Below are positions 7,739-14,762 of a DNA stretch of 64,000 nucleotides, in pieces. The notes under the pieces were generated by a model. It was not told the DNA's origin. It saw only the letters and a list, made by a program, of their open reading frames with translations, and did no database searches. Position numbers and translations under genes: made by a program. The stretch comes from an uncultured Dehalococcoidia bacterium. Its GTDB lineage: Bacteria; Chloroflexota; Dehalococcoidia; Lucifugimonadales; UBA1123. Where the stretch lies: the NCBI GenBank assembly GCA_951812505.1, contig CATOSI010000003.1:682001-746000 (forward strand). The letters are read 5' to 3'. Each line of letters begins with the position of its first letter. Position 1 is the stretch's first letter.

Positions 7739-7791
7739 TGAACTCCAATTCCATGTCCTAGGCTGGAGAGCTAGTCGTCCTTTGAGAACGC

Positions 7792-7938
7792 TTAGAGGAA
7801 AGCTCCGGTCGCCAAGCAAAGTATGCTACCGAGGAATGCGTACACTCCCCACTGAAGCGCTGTCTCAGATTCACTGGCGACCTCGGGATCAAAAACTCCG
7901 CCGAAGCCTATAGTGCAAAATCCGAAACCTGCAACCAT
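7792..7938 (-). CDS. Possible small membrane protein at end of unknown operon
   Basis: A 48-residue reading frame from ATG 7938. It holds two hydrophobic stretches, a glycine-rich one at the start (MVAGFGFCTIGFGG) and ALQWGVYAFLGSILCLATG near the end, so it would be a small two-pass membrane protein. It begins 22 bp after the preceding gene stops. The same frame could start at a TTG at 8007, overlapping that gene by 47 nt. The A+T-rich context and lack of a strong ribosome site keep confidence modest. Confidence 0.4.
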   Translation of the reverse strand: MVAGFGFCTIGFGGVFDPEVASESETALQWGVYAFLGSILCLATGAFL

Positions 7939-7960
7939 GAAGCCTACACCTGCCCATAAC

Positions 7961-8410
7961 TTACGACATGCCGTCAGGAGGGATGGCCATGCGACACTTT
8001 TCAGCAAGTTTCTGGCGGAATTTGTATGGGAATGGTTCTGGCGGAGGAGGACTCTTCGTTATCTCAACTTGGGCATGAGCGTCGCGCCATTTACGCCAAG
8101 GTGCCCTGACGTGTCGATCACTGGGTCGAAATTCGACTTGTATTTCCAGAACCGCTTGGTGTTCCTCGGACGCTTCCTTAGCAAAGTCGTAGTATTGTTG
8201 GACGCTGTGTTGAGCCTGTCCTGTACCTGCGAAATCGTCGAATTGAAGGTCACGAATCGTCGTGCTGAGTGTTCGCAATACATCAACGTCCCATACCGAT
8301 AACTCCGGGTCTTTGAAAGCATTGGGTTTGGGACGATTTAATGTTGTACTCCAGTAATCCTTGTCACCTCGTATGAACCGACAGACGATGTCTTCATTTG
8401 GAACAGACAT
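7961..8410 (-). CDS. Conserved-looking hypothetical protein, third gene of unknown operon
   Basis: 149 residues, soluble. The N-terminal part VCRFIRGDKDYWS followed by KPNAFKDPELSVWDV reads like a family of unnamed bacterial proteins that open with an RFIR motif and carry an AF...LSV motif about 25 residues later; this is my recollection and low in certainty. The middle is helical (SVQQYYDFAKEASEEHQ) and a basic WRKWRDAHAQ segment follows. The ATG touches the TAA of the upstream gene (TAAATG), so the genes are coupled. Function unknown. Confidence 0.6.
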   Translation of the reverse strand: MSVPNEDIVCRFIRGDKDYWSTTLNRPKPNAFKDPELSVWDVDVLRTLSTTIRDLQFDDFAGTGQAQHSVQQYYDFAKEASEEHQAVLEIQVEFRPSDRHVRAPWRKWRDAHAQVEITKSPPPPEPFPYKFRQKLAEKCRMAIPPDGMS

Positions 8411-9085
8411 TTATCCTCTCAGAAAGAGTTCGATGAATTCTTGGTCGGAAATATCCAGGTGATACTGTGTGGGATTATCATCACTCAGCCAAGATACACT
8501 GGCATTAAGTGTGCCACTTGGCTCCAACTCAGCTTCAATCACGACGCCGCTCTGCGGAATTAACTCAAACAAAAGCGAACCGTCATTGGATGCACATACG
8601 ATTTCTCTACTCTGAAATTCCACATTTTCGTGAAAGGCTGACCGAAGTATCCATGAAGCCTTTTCAATAGTTCGTCCATCAGGACGCTGACTATCGTGTT
8701 TGCCCCTTGAAAAGTCTTGAATAAGCATCGACTCTTCGGATGCATCGACTGTGTTTGAACTCGCCGATACGCTCTCCCTGCCTTGGTCAGACTTTCTTTG
8801 TCCCCATCGCTGCCAAAATGTCGGTTCTACACTAAATGCGACCCACATCGTAACGTATCCCGGTTCGGAAGTCTGTCGAATATGACCATCGCACCATTCA
8901 CGGAATGATTCCCTTACATCATCACCCAAACGCCTCGGAGATCTTATGTGACTACTGTTGGTGAATTCATCAACATCTTCAACAAATGGGCTTAGTGATC
9001 CCGTAAATATCTCACCTGGGGTCACACTTGATATTACAATGCCTTGTGAGGGCACTGGATTGGGTGCAGTTATTGTGTTATCCAT
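8411..9085 (-). CDS. Hypothetical protein, second gene of unknown operon
   Basis: 224 residues from ATG 9085; an earlier TTG-type start at 9118 is possible but less likely because 9085 overlaps the upstream stop by only 8 nt. The C-terminal 80 residues look beta-rich: REIVCASNDGSLLFELI, then VVIEAELEPSGTLNASVSW. This alternating pattern resembles a small beta-sandwich. The middle is polar and serine-rich. No catalytic motif seen. Composition is A+T-rich. Function unknown; context says it works with the 9078-9785 and 7961-8410 products. Confidence 0.6.
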   Translation of the reverse strand: MDNTITAPNPVPSQGIVISSVTPGEIFTGSLSPFVEDVDEFTNSSHIRSPRRLGDDVRESFREWCDGHIRQTSEPGYVTMWVAFSVEPTFWQRWGQRKSDQGRESVSASSNTVDASEESMLIQDFSRGKHDSQRPDGRTIEKASWILRSAFHENVEFQSREIVCASNDGSLLFELIPQSGVVIEAELEPSGTLNASVSWLSDDNPTQYHLDISDQEFIELFLRG

Positions 9086-9785
9086 GGCTCTCCGACAAAT
9101 TAGACATGAATCGTACAATTCGATTCTTCAATTCTAATAGAGATGGCAGGATTGATTCCGGCTTGGGCATCCTATTGGACACCGAGTGCATATTTAATCC
9201 AACATACAGATGTCGCGTCCGCAAATCTTCAGCCGGCCTGGGTTGTATATCGAAGGTCAGGCGTCTATCTTGGCGGTCAAGAGCGTATAATCGAGCTGTA
9301 CCGCCAAGCAGTTCACCATCTAGCATGGTCCGGAACAGCATCCTTCTTATATAAGAGACCGCTGGCTCCTCAAGGCCTGGGTTAAATACACATGACATAT
9401 TATACCCAAACCCAGTAAGTGGCTGACTAGCCCATTCGCTGTGCCGTATTGCGGATACAATAACACCTGACAAATGTTCGAGGTCTTCTTCTAAACGTAA
9501 GCGAGAAGGGTAGTCTCGTCTAATTATAGTCCTACCTTGAGATAGTGTAATCGTGATTCTGTCTCGTTCGATTTTGATTGTTGTCTGATGGGGTATCTGT
9601 ACATCCCCTGGTAATGTCTGACCAACTTCCATCGTGATGACTTCTGCACCATCTATATTACGGGTGAATTTCTCACGCTCATCTTCATTCTGAAGCAATG
9701 ACACTCCTACTAGGACTATATCTGCATGTAATATGTCAATAAGTCCATCTTGGTGCCCCGCGTTCAAATCTATGGCATCTGCCAT
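9078..9785 (-). CDS. Hypothetical protein, first gene of unknown operon
   Basis: 235 residues, soluble, no signal peptide. A beta-rich region (TTIKIERDRITITLSQG then TIIRRDYPSR) is followed by helices and by LTGFGYNMSCVF. A late segment LTFDIQPRPAED with VGLNMHSVS follows. The pattern of a GYN motif, then an IxPR motif, then an N-x-H motif looks like a conserved fold, but I cannot name a family. It heads the operon, 64 bp downstream of a perfect hairpin at 9849-9887. It ends inside the start of the next gene (8-nt overlap). Confidence 0.6.
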   Translation of the reverse strand: MADAIDLNAGHQDGLIDILHADIVLVGVSLLQNEDEREKFTRNIDGAEVITMEVGQTLPGDVQIPHQTTIKIERDRITITLSQGRTIIRRDYPSRLRLEEDLEHLSGVIVSAIRHSEWASQPLTGFGYNMSCVFNPGLEEPAVSYIRRMLFRTMLDGELLGGTARLYALDRQDRRLTFDIQPRPAEDLRTRHLYVGLNMHSVSNRMPKPESILPSLLELKNRIVRFMSNLSESHG

Positions 9786-9848
9786 AATGCCGTTCCTCCG
9801 CTGTGATGTGCGAGTAGCGTATGCAGGACTGTCCTGTGTCGAGGGTCC

Positions 9849-9887
9849 GCTACCACAGCACCCACTTATAGTGGGTGCTGTGGTAGC
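9849..9887. repeat. Perfect 18-bp inverted repeat (hairpin) upstream of unknown operon
   Basis: GCTACCACAGCACCCACT at 9849-9866, loop TAT, and its exact reverse complement at 9870-9887. There is no T-run on the operon-facing side, so a simple terminator is unlikely. It lies 64 bp upstream of the operon's first start codon and could be an operator, a structured leader RNA, or the remnant of a small mobile element. Confidence 0.8.
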
Positions 9888-9945
9888 ACTATATCATATT
9901 TTTCGCAAATAGAAATACTTTGTGAATGTTTACACTATTAGTACA

Positions 9946-10131
9946 TTAGAGGCATCTATCCATCCCCGTATGCCGTAATGCCAATACACGGTCCGCCCGA
10001 TTCCCCCATGTTAGTCCCACACCCTGACCATGCTCCCGCAACAAGCGAACACAATCCTCATAACGCAAGATAGACTCCGCCCAACACACGCACAACGAAC
10101 CGCGCTCAGCTTTACAATGGGGGTTTCCCAT
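9946..10131 (-). CDS. Possible small cysteine-containing ORF (61 aa)
   Basis: ATG at 10131 to TAA at 9946. Five cysteines are scattered through the frame, and the C-terminal half (YEDCVRLLREHGQG then NRADRVLALRHTG) looks protein-like. The leader lacks a good ribosome site. The 45 bp upstream partly match a segment near 7157-7200. It may be a remnant. Function unknown. Confidence 0.3.
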   Translation of the reverse strand: MGNPHCKAERGSLCVCWAESILRYEDCVRLLREHGQGVGLTWGNRADRVLALRHTGMDRCL

Positions 10132-10216
10132 GCGAATTTGAGCAGAATCCGACTTATGCAATTTTCTTCTCGACTGTCTGTATAGATATGTCTTGCCGGT
10201 CATTTTCGCGGCTTGA

Positions 10217-11131
10217 TTAGTCGAGGCCCACTCTTCCGACACCTCCGGAGGCGCCAGGGCCGGAAAGGAAGCCCCTGATGTCGTCGGCGTACTTGACTTC
10301 GGAATCGTCCTCGGGCGCGTAGCCCAAGACTTCGCGGGCATTGGAAAGCGACCAGAAGGCCCGGGTGTTGTTGCTGATCCCGTAAACCACCTGCCAGGGG
10401 ATGCCGTGTTCATTTTCGATGTTCGGAGTTTCTATGGCGCGGGTGAAAAGCTGGGCGAGATCGCGCGGGCTCAAATACGCGCCGAGGTCTCGCTTGTAGT
10501 TAGCGGGGTCTCCCTCGTAGGTGGCGAGATCGAGGTCGCGCGGCGCGCCTATACGCACCATGACAACTTCCAGCTTTCGCTGTTGTGCCTGCGACGATCC
10601 GGTGTGGTCCTGCCCGCCGCCCGCCGTCTGGAAGTCCATCGCTCCGCAGGCGAATAGGAAGCCCATGTGCTCGTATGTCGCCTTTGCCCAGCCGTAGAAG
10701 TTGTCGGAAAGGGGGAGGCGGTAGGGATCTAGCGACTCCATCTTTCGCGCGTGGATCAGGTTGTGCTCGTACCAGTCGGCGGCGTGGTTGGAACTGGCCA
10801 TCACCACGCGCGCGGCCCCGGCGTCGTAAGCGGAGCGGAATACGTTGTAGGCCATCTCCACGTTCTCTTTCTCGTCGAAGAAGTGGTCGAGCGGATTCCC
10901 GGATCGCCTCTTGTAGCCGAGGTGAACGACCGCGTCCACGTCTTCGAACAGCGCGGAGTAGGCGGCGCGGTCGGGGTCAATCAGGTCCTGTATGACGACA
11001 TCCTCGACCCTCTCACCCCTGCGGTTGGTGTCGGAAACGTCCACCAGGACGGTGTCGTAACGTTCCTTGAACGTGGGCAGAAGTTGGTCGGCTATGTAGC
11101 CGGAGGCCCCGGTCAGCAGCACTTTTGTCAT
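10217..11131 (-). CDS. NAD-dependent epimerase/dehydratase (extended SDR)
   Basis: 304 residues. The N-terminal Rossmann motif is GASGYIA at residues 8-14. VDAVVHLGYK is the equivalent of the usual VxHLAA strand. The catalytic Ser (ASSNHAA) precedes the YxxxK pair in FYGWAKATYE. The pattern ASSNHA...YGxxK is close to uronate dehydrogenase-type and UDP-sugar epimerase-like proteins. Family role: NAD-linked oxidation or epimerisation of a sugar or sugar nucleotide; the substrate is not resolved. It is the last gene of a minus-strand series, 6 bp after the phosphatase gene, so they are probably co-transcribed. Confidence 0.92.
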   Translation of the reverse strand: MTKVLLTGASGYIADQLLPTFKERYDTVLVDVSDTNRRGERVEDVVIQDLIDPDRAAYSALFEDVDAVVHLGYKRRSGNPLDHFFDEKENVEMAYNVFRSAYDAGAARVVMASSNHAADWYEHNLIHARKMESLDPYRLPLSDNFYGWAKATYEHMGFLFACGAMDFQTAGGGQDHTGSSQAQQRKLEVVMVRIGAPRDLDLATYEGDPANYKRDLGAYLSPRDLAQLFTRAIETPNIENEHGIPWQVVYGISNNTRAFWSLSNAREVLGYAPEDDSEVKYADDIRGFLSGPGASGGVGRVGLD

Positions 11132-11137
11132 CGGTGT

Positions 11138-11617
11138 CTATTCCTTCCATTCCACTATGTACTGTTCTTGCTCTGGCGTCTCGGGGGTTTGTAGTCCCCT
11201 CTTTGATTTAGGATTGTGTGCCCACAGTTCTCTCAGTCTTCTAAGGGCAGCTTCCCCTTGGTGTCCCTGCCTTGCCAGCCAGCATCCAATGATAGTGCCA
11301 GTACGGCCCCTTCCACCGTAGCAGTGAATATAGGTAGGGCGATTGTTTCTTAGATTGTCATCAATCAGGTTGAGTGTGGCAATTGTATGTTCATTCGACT
11401 TTGGGATGTCGTAGTCTTTAATTGGAAATCTCCGGTACTCAGCGACTGCCAGCCATCTGTCGTATGGGGCGTGTTTATCTTCTTCGGTCAAGTCAATGAA
11501 AGAAACTATTCCGGCGTCTTCGATCTTCTTGATCGAGTCTGAGTTCTGAGGATGCTCCCCTGCAAGCAGCTTTCCGGGGACTACCCAGTAGCATTTTTCT
11601 ATAGGTCTTTCCGCCAT
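11138..11617 (-). CDS. Dual-specificity protein phosphatase-like protein
   Basis: 159 residues from ATG 11617, chosen over 11638 because AAAGGA sits just upstream. The P-loop HCYGGRGRT (Cys99, Arg105) is the Cys-x5-Arg signature of protein tyrosine and dual-specificity phosphatases. An upstream Asp in the DYDIP segment (about residues 69-71) is placed as general acid. There is no signal peptide, so the protein is cytoplasmic. Its target is unknown. It lies between alaX and the epimerase on one strand with tiny gaps, which suggests one transcript. Confidence 0.9.
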   Translation of the reverse strand: MAERPIEKCYWVVPGKLLAGEHPQNSDSIKKIEDAGIVSFIDLTEEDKHAPYDRWLAVAEYRRFPIKDYDIPKSNEHTIATLNLIDDNLRNNRPTYIHCYGGRGRTGTIIGCWLARQGHQGEAALRRLRELWAHNPKSKRGLQTPETPEQEQYIVEWKE

Positions 11618-11634
11618 TAGGATTCCTTTCGGAT

Positions 11635-12348
11635 TCACGGGTTGACTTCTATCCTGAGCCGCTTGTTGATGCGGCCCTTGGACTCGTGTCCGGCGACGCG
11701 AATGCGACCAACCTCGCCGGTGTTGGCGACGTGTGTGCCGCCGTCGGCCTGGAGGTCGAGTCCCTCGATGTCAACAATCCTGACCTCGGTAATCTGAGGA
11801 GGTAGCAAGTTTATCTTGGTGCGTATGAGGTCGGGGATCTGGAACGCTTCCTCACGAGGAAGCACGGAGATATGGATGTCGCGTGAGGCCGAAACTTCGG
11901 CGTTGATAAGCTCCTCGACCTGCTCGGCGAAGTCGGTGGACATACTCTCTAACTCGAAGTCCATCCGAGCGCGCAAGGGAGTCATATTCCCACCGGTGAC
12001 CTGCGCTCCAAAGTCGCGCCATACGACTCCGCAGAGTATGTGGAGCGCAGTGTGAGTTCGCATGAGTTGGTAGCGTCGCTCCCAGTCCAGCGTCCCGTGA
12101 ACCGCCGCCCCGACCTCGGGTATGTCGCTGCCCTCAAGCTCGTGGACATACTCGCTCTGGTCGCGGGCGACGCGCCTGACGCGATACTCGGCGGCGTCCG
12201 ACTTGAGGATTCCGGTGTCGGGAGGCTGTCCGCCGCCTCCGGGATAGAAGACAGTGCGGTCGAGGACGACGCCCTTGCCGGTGACGGCGGTCACTGTCGC
12301 GTCGAACTCGCTGAGGTAGCTGTCTTGGTAGCAGAGGACTTCCGTCAA
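11635..12348 (-). CDS. Alanyl-tRNA editing protein (AlaX type)
   Basis: 237 residues, a free-standing homologue of the AlaRS editing domain that removes Ser or Gly wrongly attached to tRNA-Ala. FYPGGGGQPPDTG near residues 34-46 is the glycine-rich N-terminal motif. THTALH (His99, His103) gives the HxxxH zinc ligands, and DGGTHVANTGEVG near residue 207 is the second metal motif. At the place where AlaRS has Cys in CxGTH this protein has Asp (ADGGTH). The length matches the AlaX-M class. The ATG overlaps the end of the toxin pseudogene by 4 nt. Confidence 0.92.
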   Translation of the reverse strand: MTEVLCYQDSYLSEFDATVTAVTGKGVVLDRTVFYPGGGGQPPDTGILKSDAAEYRVRRVARDQSEYVHELEGSDIPEVGAAVHGTLDWERRYQLMRTHTALHILCGVVWRDFGAQVTGGNMTPLRARMDFELESMSTDFAEQVEELINAEVSASRDIHISVLPREEAFQIPDLIRTKINLLPPQITEVRIVDIEGLDLQADGGTHVANTGEVGRIRVAGHESKGRINKRLRIEVNP

Positions 12349-12742
12349 TTGCTGGTCTCCCTGTGTAATGCTCTTACGGCTTCCTCTATCACCTGTCCGA
12401 TGTCGGGCTTATGGGACTCAACTATCGAATCAGGCAGATGCTTGTGATGTGGGAAACTGCTTATATGCCTATGGTGGGTCGCACTGTCGTAACGGAAGAC
12501 CATACGGTTCTCACTATCCTGAAAATGGTAACGGTAGTCTATGAAAGTCAGCATATCAGACTCTATTCCAAGAGCTTCGCTGACTTCCAGAAGATAGCCG
12601 CGATTCGTCCTCATCCTAAACGAACATTGACTCGTTCATGCGAAATGGCCTCATACGTGTAGTAGTCAACATAGAAGTCAGGAAACCTAAGGACAGTTTC
12701 ATCAACCTATTCCAGGTACTCCGAGATAGCCTTATGCAGCAT
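12345..12742 (-). pseudogene. DUF6516-like toxin gene with nonsense and frameshift
   Basis: The intact C-terminal part (12345-12614, 89 codons) has the signature NRMVFRYDSATHHRH with SFPHHKHLPDS of DUF6516-type toxins linked to small antitoxins. Upstream, the frame from ATG 12742, which overlaps the antitoxin stop, reads MLHKAISEYLE. It is then cut by TAG (12707-12709), continues VDETVLRFPDFYVDYYTYEA and RVNVRL, and shifts by one base near 12614 before RMRTNRGYLLEV. Together the pieces make one plausible domain, so the gene carries at least two inactivating lesions. Confidence 0.7.
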
Positions 12743-12962
12743 CCCGAAGTTGATCCGTTATCTCTTGTCTGAGGTTTAGGTAATCCCGATAGTCTCTCGC
12801 CCATTCCATAAACTCAAGGTCATCGCCCATCTCCCCCTCCTGGTATCGGTGGTAGAACTCCTCCGATTCGATGCGGTATTTGCCCTCGTTCAGTCCCAAG
12901 CGCTTCGCTATGGCGATTAGCGCGTCAAGCGGAGTCGTGTACCGAACAGTCTGCTTACGCAT
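12732..12962 (-). CDS. Small antitoxin-like partner of the DUF6516-like toxin
   Basis: 76 residues from ATG 12962, preceded by GGGGAGGG, a strong ribosome site; an in-frame ATG at 12998 lacks one. The protein is helical: TPLDALIAIAKRLGL, then a charged YHRYQEGEMGDDLEFMEWA segment. Small helical proteins of this kind directly precede DUF6516 toxins in toxin-antitoxin operons, and the stop overlaps the pseudogene start by 11 nt. The antitoxin frame is intact although the toxin frame is broken. Confidence 0.65.
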   Translation of the reverse strand: MRKQTVRYTTPLDALIAIAKRLGLNEGKYRIESEEFYHRYQEGEMGDDLEFMEWARDYRDYLNLRQEITDQLRDAA

Positions 12963-12978
12963 TGAGCCCTCCCCTAGT

Positions 12979-14157
12979 CTAACTATGCGGCGGTTCATTG
13001 GTGAATATCAGGCTGCCGGCAGCCATGAACATTCCGCCCACGCCCTGGCAGAAGGATGTCTTGACGCCTTCCACCTGGTGGGCTGCCTCGCCTCTGACCT
13101 GGCGCACCGACTCCTGCATGGCGAACATGCCGTACATTCCGGTGTGAGTGTAGGACAGTCCGCCGCCGTTGGTATTCAGGGGTAGCTTGCCTCCCGGGGA
13201 CGTGTTGCCCTCTTCGATGAAGGCTCCGGCTTCGCCTCGCCCGACGAATCCCAGGTCTTCCAGGCCGTATATCGGCAGGTGGGCGAATGCGTCGTATATC
13301 TGTATGTGGTCAATGTCGTCGTGGGACACCTGGGCCTCTTCGAATGCTTTCGCGCCGGAGGTCTTGAATGCGGCGGACGTGGTCATGTCGTACATCTGGC
13401 TAACGACGGCGGTCTCCACCGCCTCGCCCGTTCCCAGGATATAGACCGGCTTGTTGGGATAGTCGTCAACTCGGTCGGCGCTGGTCAGTATGAACGCGCC
13501 GCCGCCGTCGGTTACGGGGCAGCACATGAACAGGCGGTACGGGTAGCAGATCATCCGGCTGTTCAGAATGTCCTCGACGGTGACAAGCTGCTGGAACATG
13601 GCACGCGGCACCTTGTTCGACCACTTGCGCTGGGCGACGGCGACCGAGGCGAGTTGCTCGATAGTAGTGCCGGTCTCTTTCATGTATCTCAGCACACCCA
13701 TGCCGAACATGGTGGTGGGGCCGAGGACACCGTATATGGACTCGAACTGACCAGGGTAAGATCCGTCGTACCTGGGACCGGATGACGCGCCTGCGGTGCC
13801 GATTCGCGCGCCTCCGACGCCGACTCGGCTGCGGCCGCTCTGTCCCATGGTGCAGAGAATAGTCGTCGCAAGGCCGGAGGCTATCGCGGCGGCGGCGTGT
13901 CTCATGTGTATGAGGAAGGAGGTCCCGCCGACCTGGGTGTTGTCCACCCACTTGGGAACGATGCCCATGTAGTGGGCGAGGATTGCGGGATTCATGGTGG
14001 CGGAGATGCCGTCTATCTGGCTTGCGTCAATGCCGGCGTCGGCCATGGCGTTCATGGCGGCGTCTATGTGAAGCTGGGTTTCGGACATATCGGGAATAAC
14101 GCCAAGCTGGGTCGTCTCGGACGCTCCTACTATGGCGGTCTTGTATCGCAGTGACAT
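12979..14157 (-). CDS. Thiolase family protein (SCP-x / lipid-transfer type)
   Basis: 392 residues, thiolase fold. The N-terminal TAIVGASETTQLG and the C-terminal LPLNTNGGGLSYTHTGMYG segment (with the His of the GxxxxHxG-like motif) place it with the non-specific lipid-transfer or acetyl-CoA-acetyltransferase-like thiolases. These are nearly always paired with a DUF35 zinc-ribbon OB-fold protein. That partner is the next gene upstream (14218-14634). Role by family: C-C bond cleavage or formation on CoA thioesters during side-chain or fatty-acid breakdown, cytoplasmic. The nucleophilic Cys is not obvious at the classical position, as is common in this subgroup. Confidence 0.92.
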   Translation of the reverse strand: MSLRYKTAIVGASETTQLGVIPDMSETQLHIDAAMNAMADAGIDASQIDGISATMNPAILAHYMGIVPKWVDNTQVGGTSFLIHMRHAAAAIASGLATTILCTMGQSGRSRVGVGGARIGTAGASSGPRYDGSYPGQFESIYGVLGPTTMFGMGVLRYMKETGTTIEQLASVAVAQRKWSNKVPRAMFQQLVTVEDILNSRMICYPYRLFMCCPVTDGGGAFILTSADRVDDYPNKPVYILGTGEAVETAVVSQMYDMTTSAAFKTSGAKAFEEAQVSHDDIDHIQIYDAFAHLPIYGLEDLGFVGRGEAGAFIEEGNTSPGGKLPLNTNGGGLSYTHTGMYGMFAMQESVRQVRGEAAHQVEGVKTSFCQGVGGMFMAAGSLIFTNEPPHS

Positions 14158-14217
14158 CGTGGTGTTTCTCCTGGGGACTCGAGAGGAATGTGCGAAATTG
14201 CGGTATTCGGACGCTGG

Positions 14218-14634
14218 CTAGGCCGGCTCCCAGTTCGGGATAGCGGTCTCGTCGTTGGCATCCACGAACACGACCTTGAGCGGCATGTCGAGCACGAGGT
14301 TCTCAGGCGTGTTCTCTATGCCGTGAATGTTGCCCATCATTCGAGGGCCTTCTTCAAGCTGTATGATCGCTATGGCATAGGGGGCCTCGTCCTCGAAGCC
14401 GGGCGCGGGCCTGTAATTTATCATGTAGCTGTACAGCGTTCCCAAACCGGATGTCTGGAACCACTCCACCTTGTCTGACCTGCACTCCGGGCAGTGCAGG
14501 CGGGGGTAGAAGAAAGGCCTCGAGCACTCGATGCACCTCTGAATCCAGAGTTCGTGTTCTTTGCACTTTTTCCAGAAGAAGGCAGTTTCCGGTGTCGGGT
14601 CGGGTATGATTTTCCTGTATTCCTGCTGAGTCAT
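14218..14634 (-). CDS. Zn-ribbon OB-fold acyl-CoA-binding protein (DUF35)
   Basis: 138 residues from ATG 14634, which has GGAGGT 9 bp upstream; longer starts lack this. The rubredoxin-like zinc ribbon RCIEC...HCPEC lies at about residues 33-52. A DUF35 OB-fold follows with LGTLYSYMINYRPAPGF and DMPLKVVF. These proteins form a complex with the adjacent thiolase and help bind the acyl-CoA substrate. Gene order (OB-fold gene then thiolase, 60-bp gap) fits one operon. The N-terminal TPETAFFWKKCKEHEL is the usual helix before the ribbon. Confidence 0.92.
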   Translation of the reverse strand: MTQQEYRKIIPDPTPETAFFWKKCKEHELWIQRCIECSRPFFYPRLHCPECRSDKVEWFQTSGLGTLYSYMINYRPAPGFEDEAPYAIAIIQLEEGPRMMGNIHGIENTPENLVLDMPLKVVFVDANDETAIPNWEPA

Positions 14635-14762
14635 AGATATTTGACCTCCAGTCGGGGCACTGAATTCGGCTTCGCACATTGTATGAGACAACCAACCTTA
14701 CAGCAACGCTCGGCATGATCTGGCCGAACCGATACTCCATGGACGCTGGAGCGTATGCCGTT

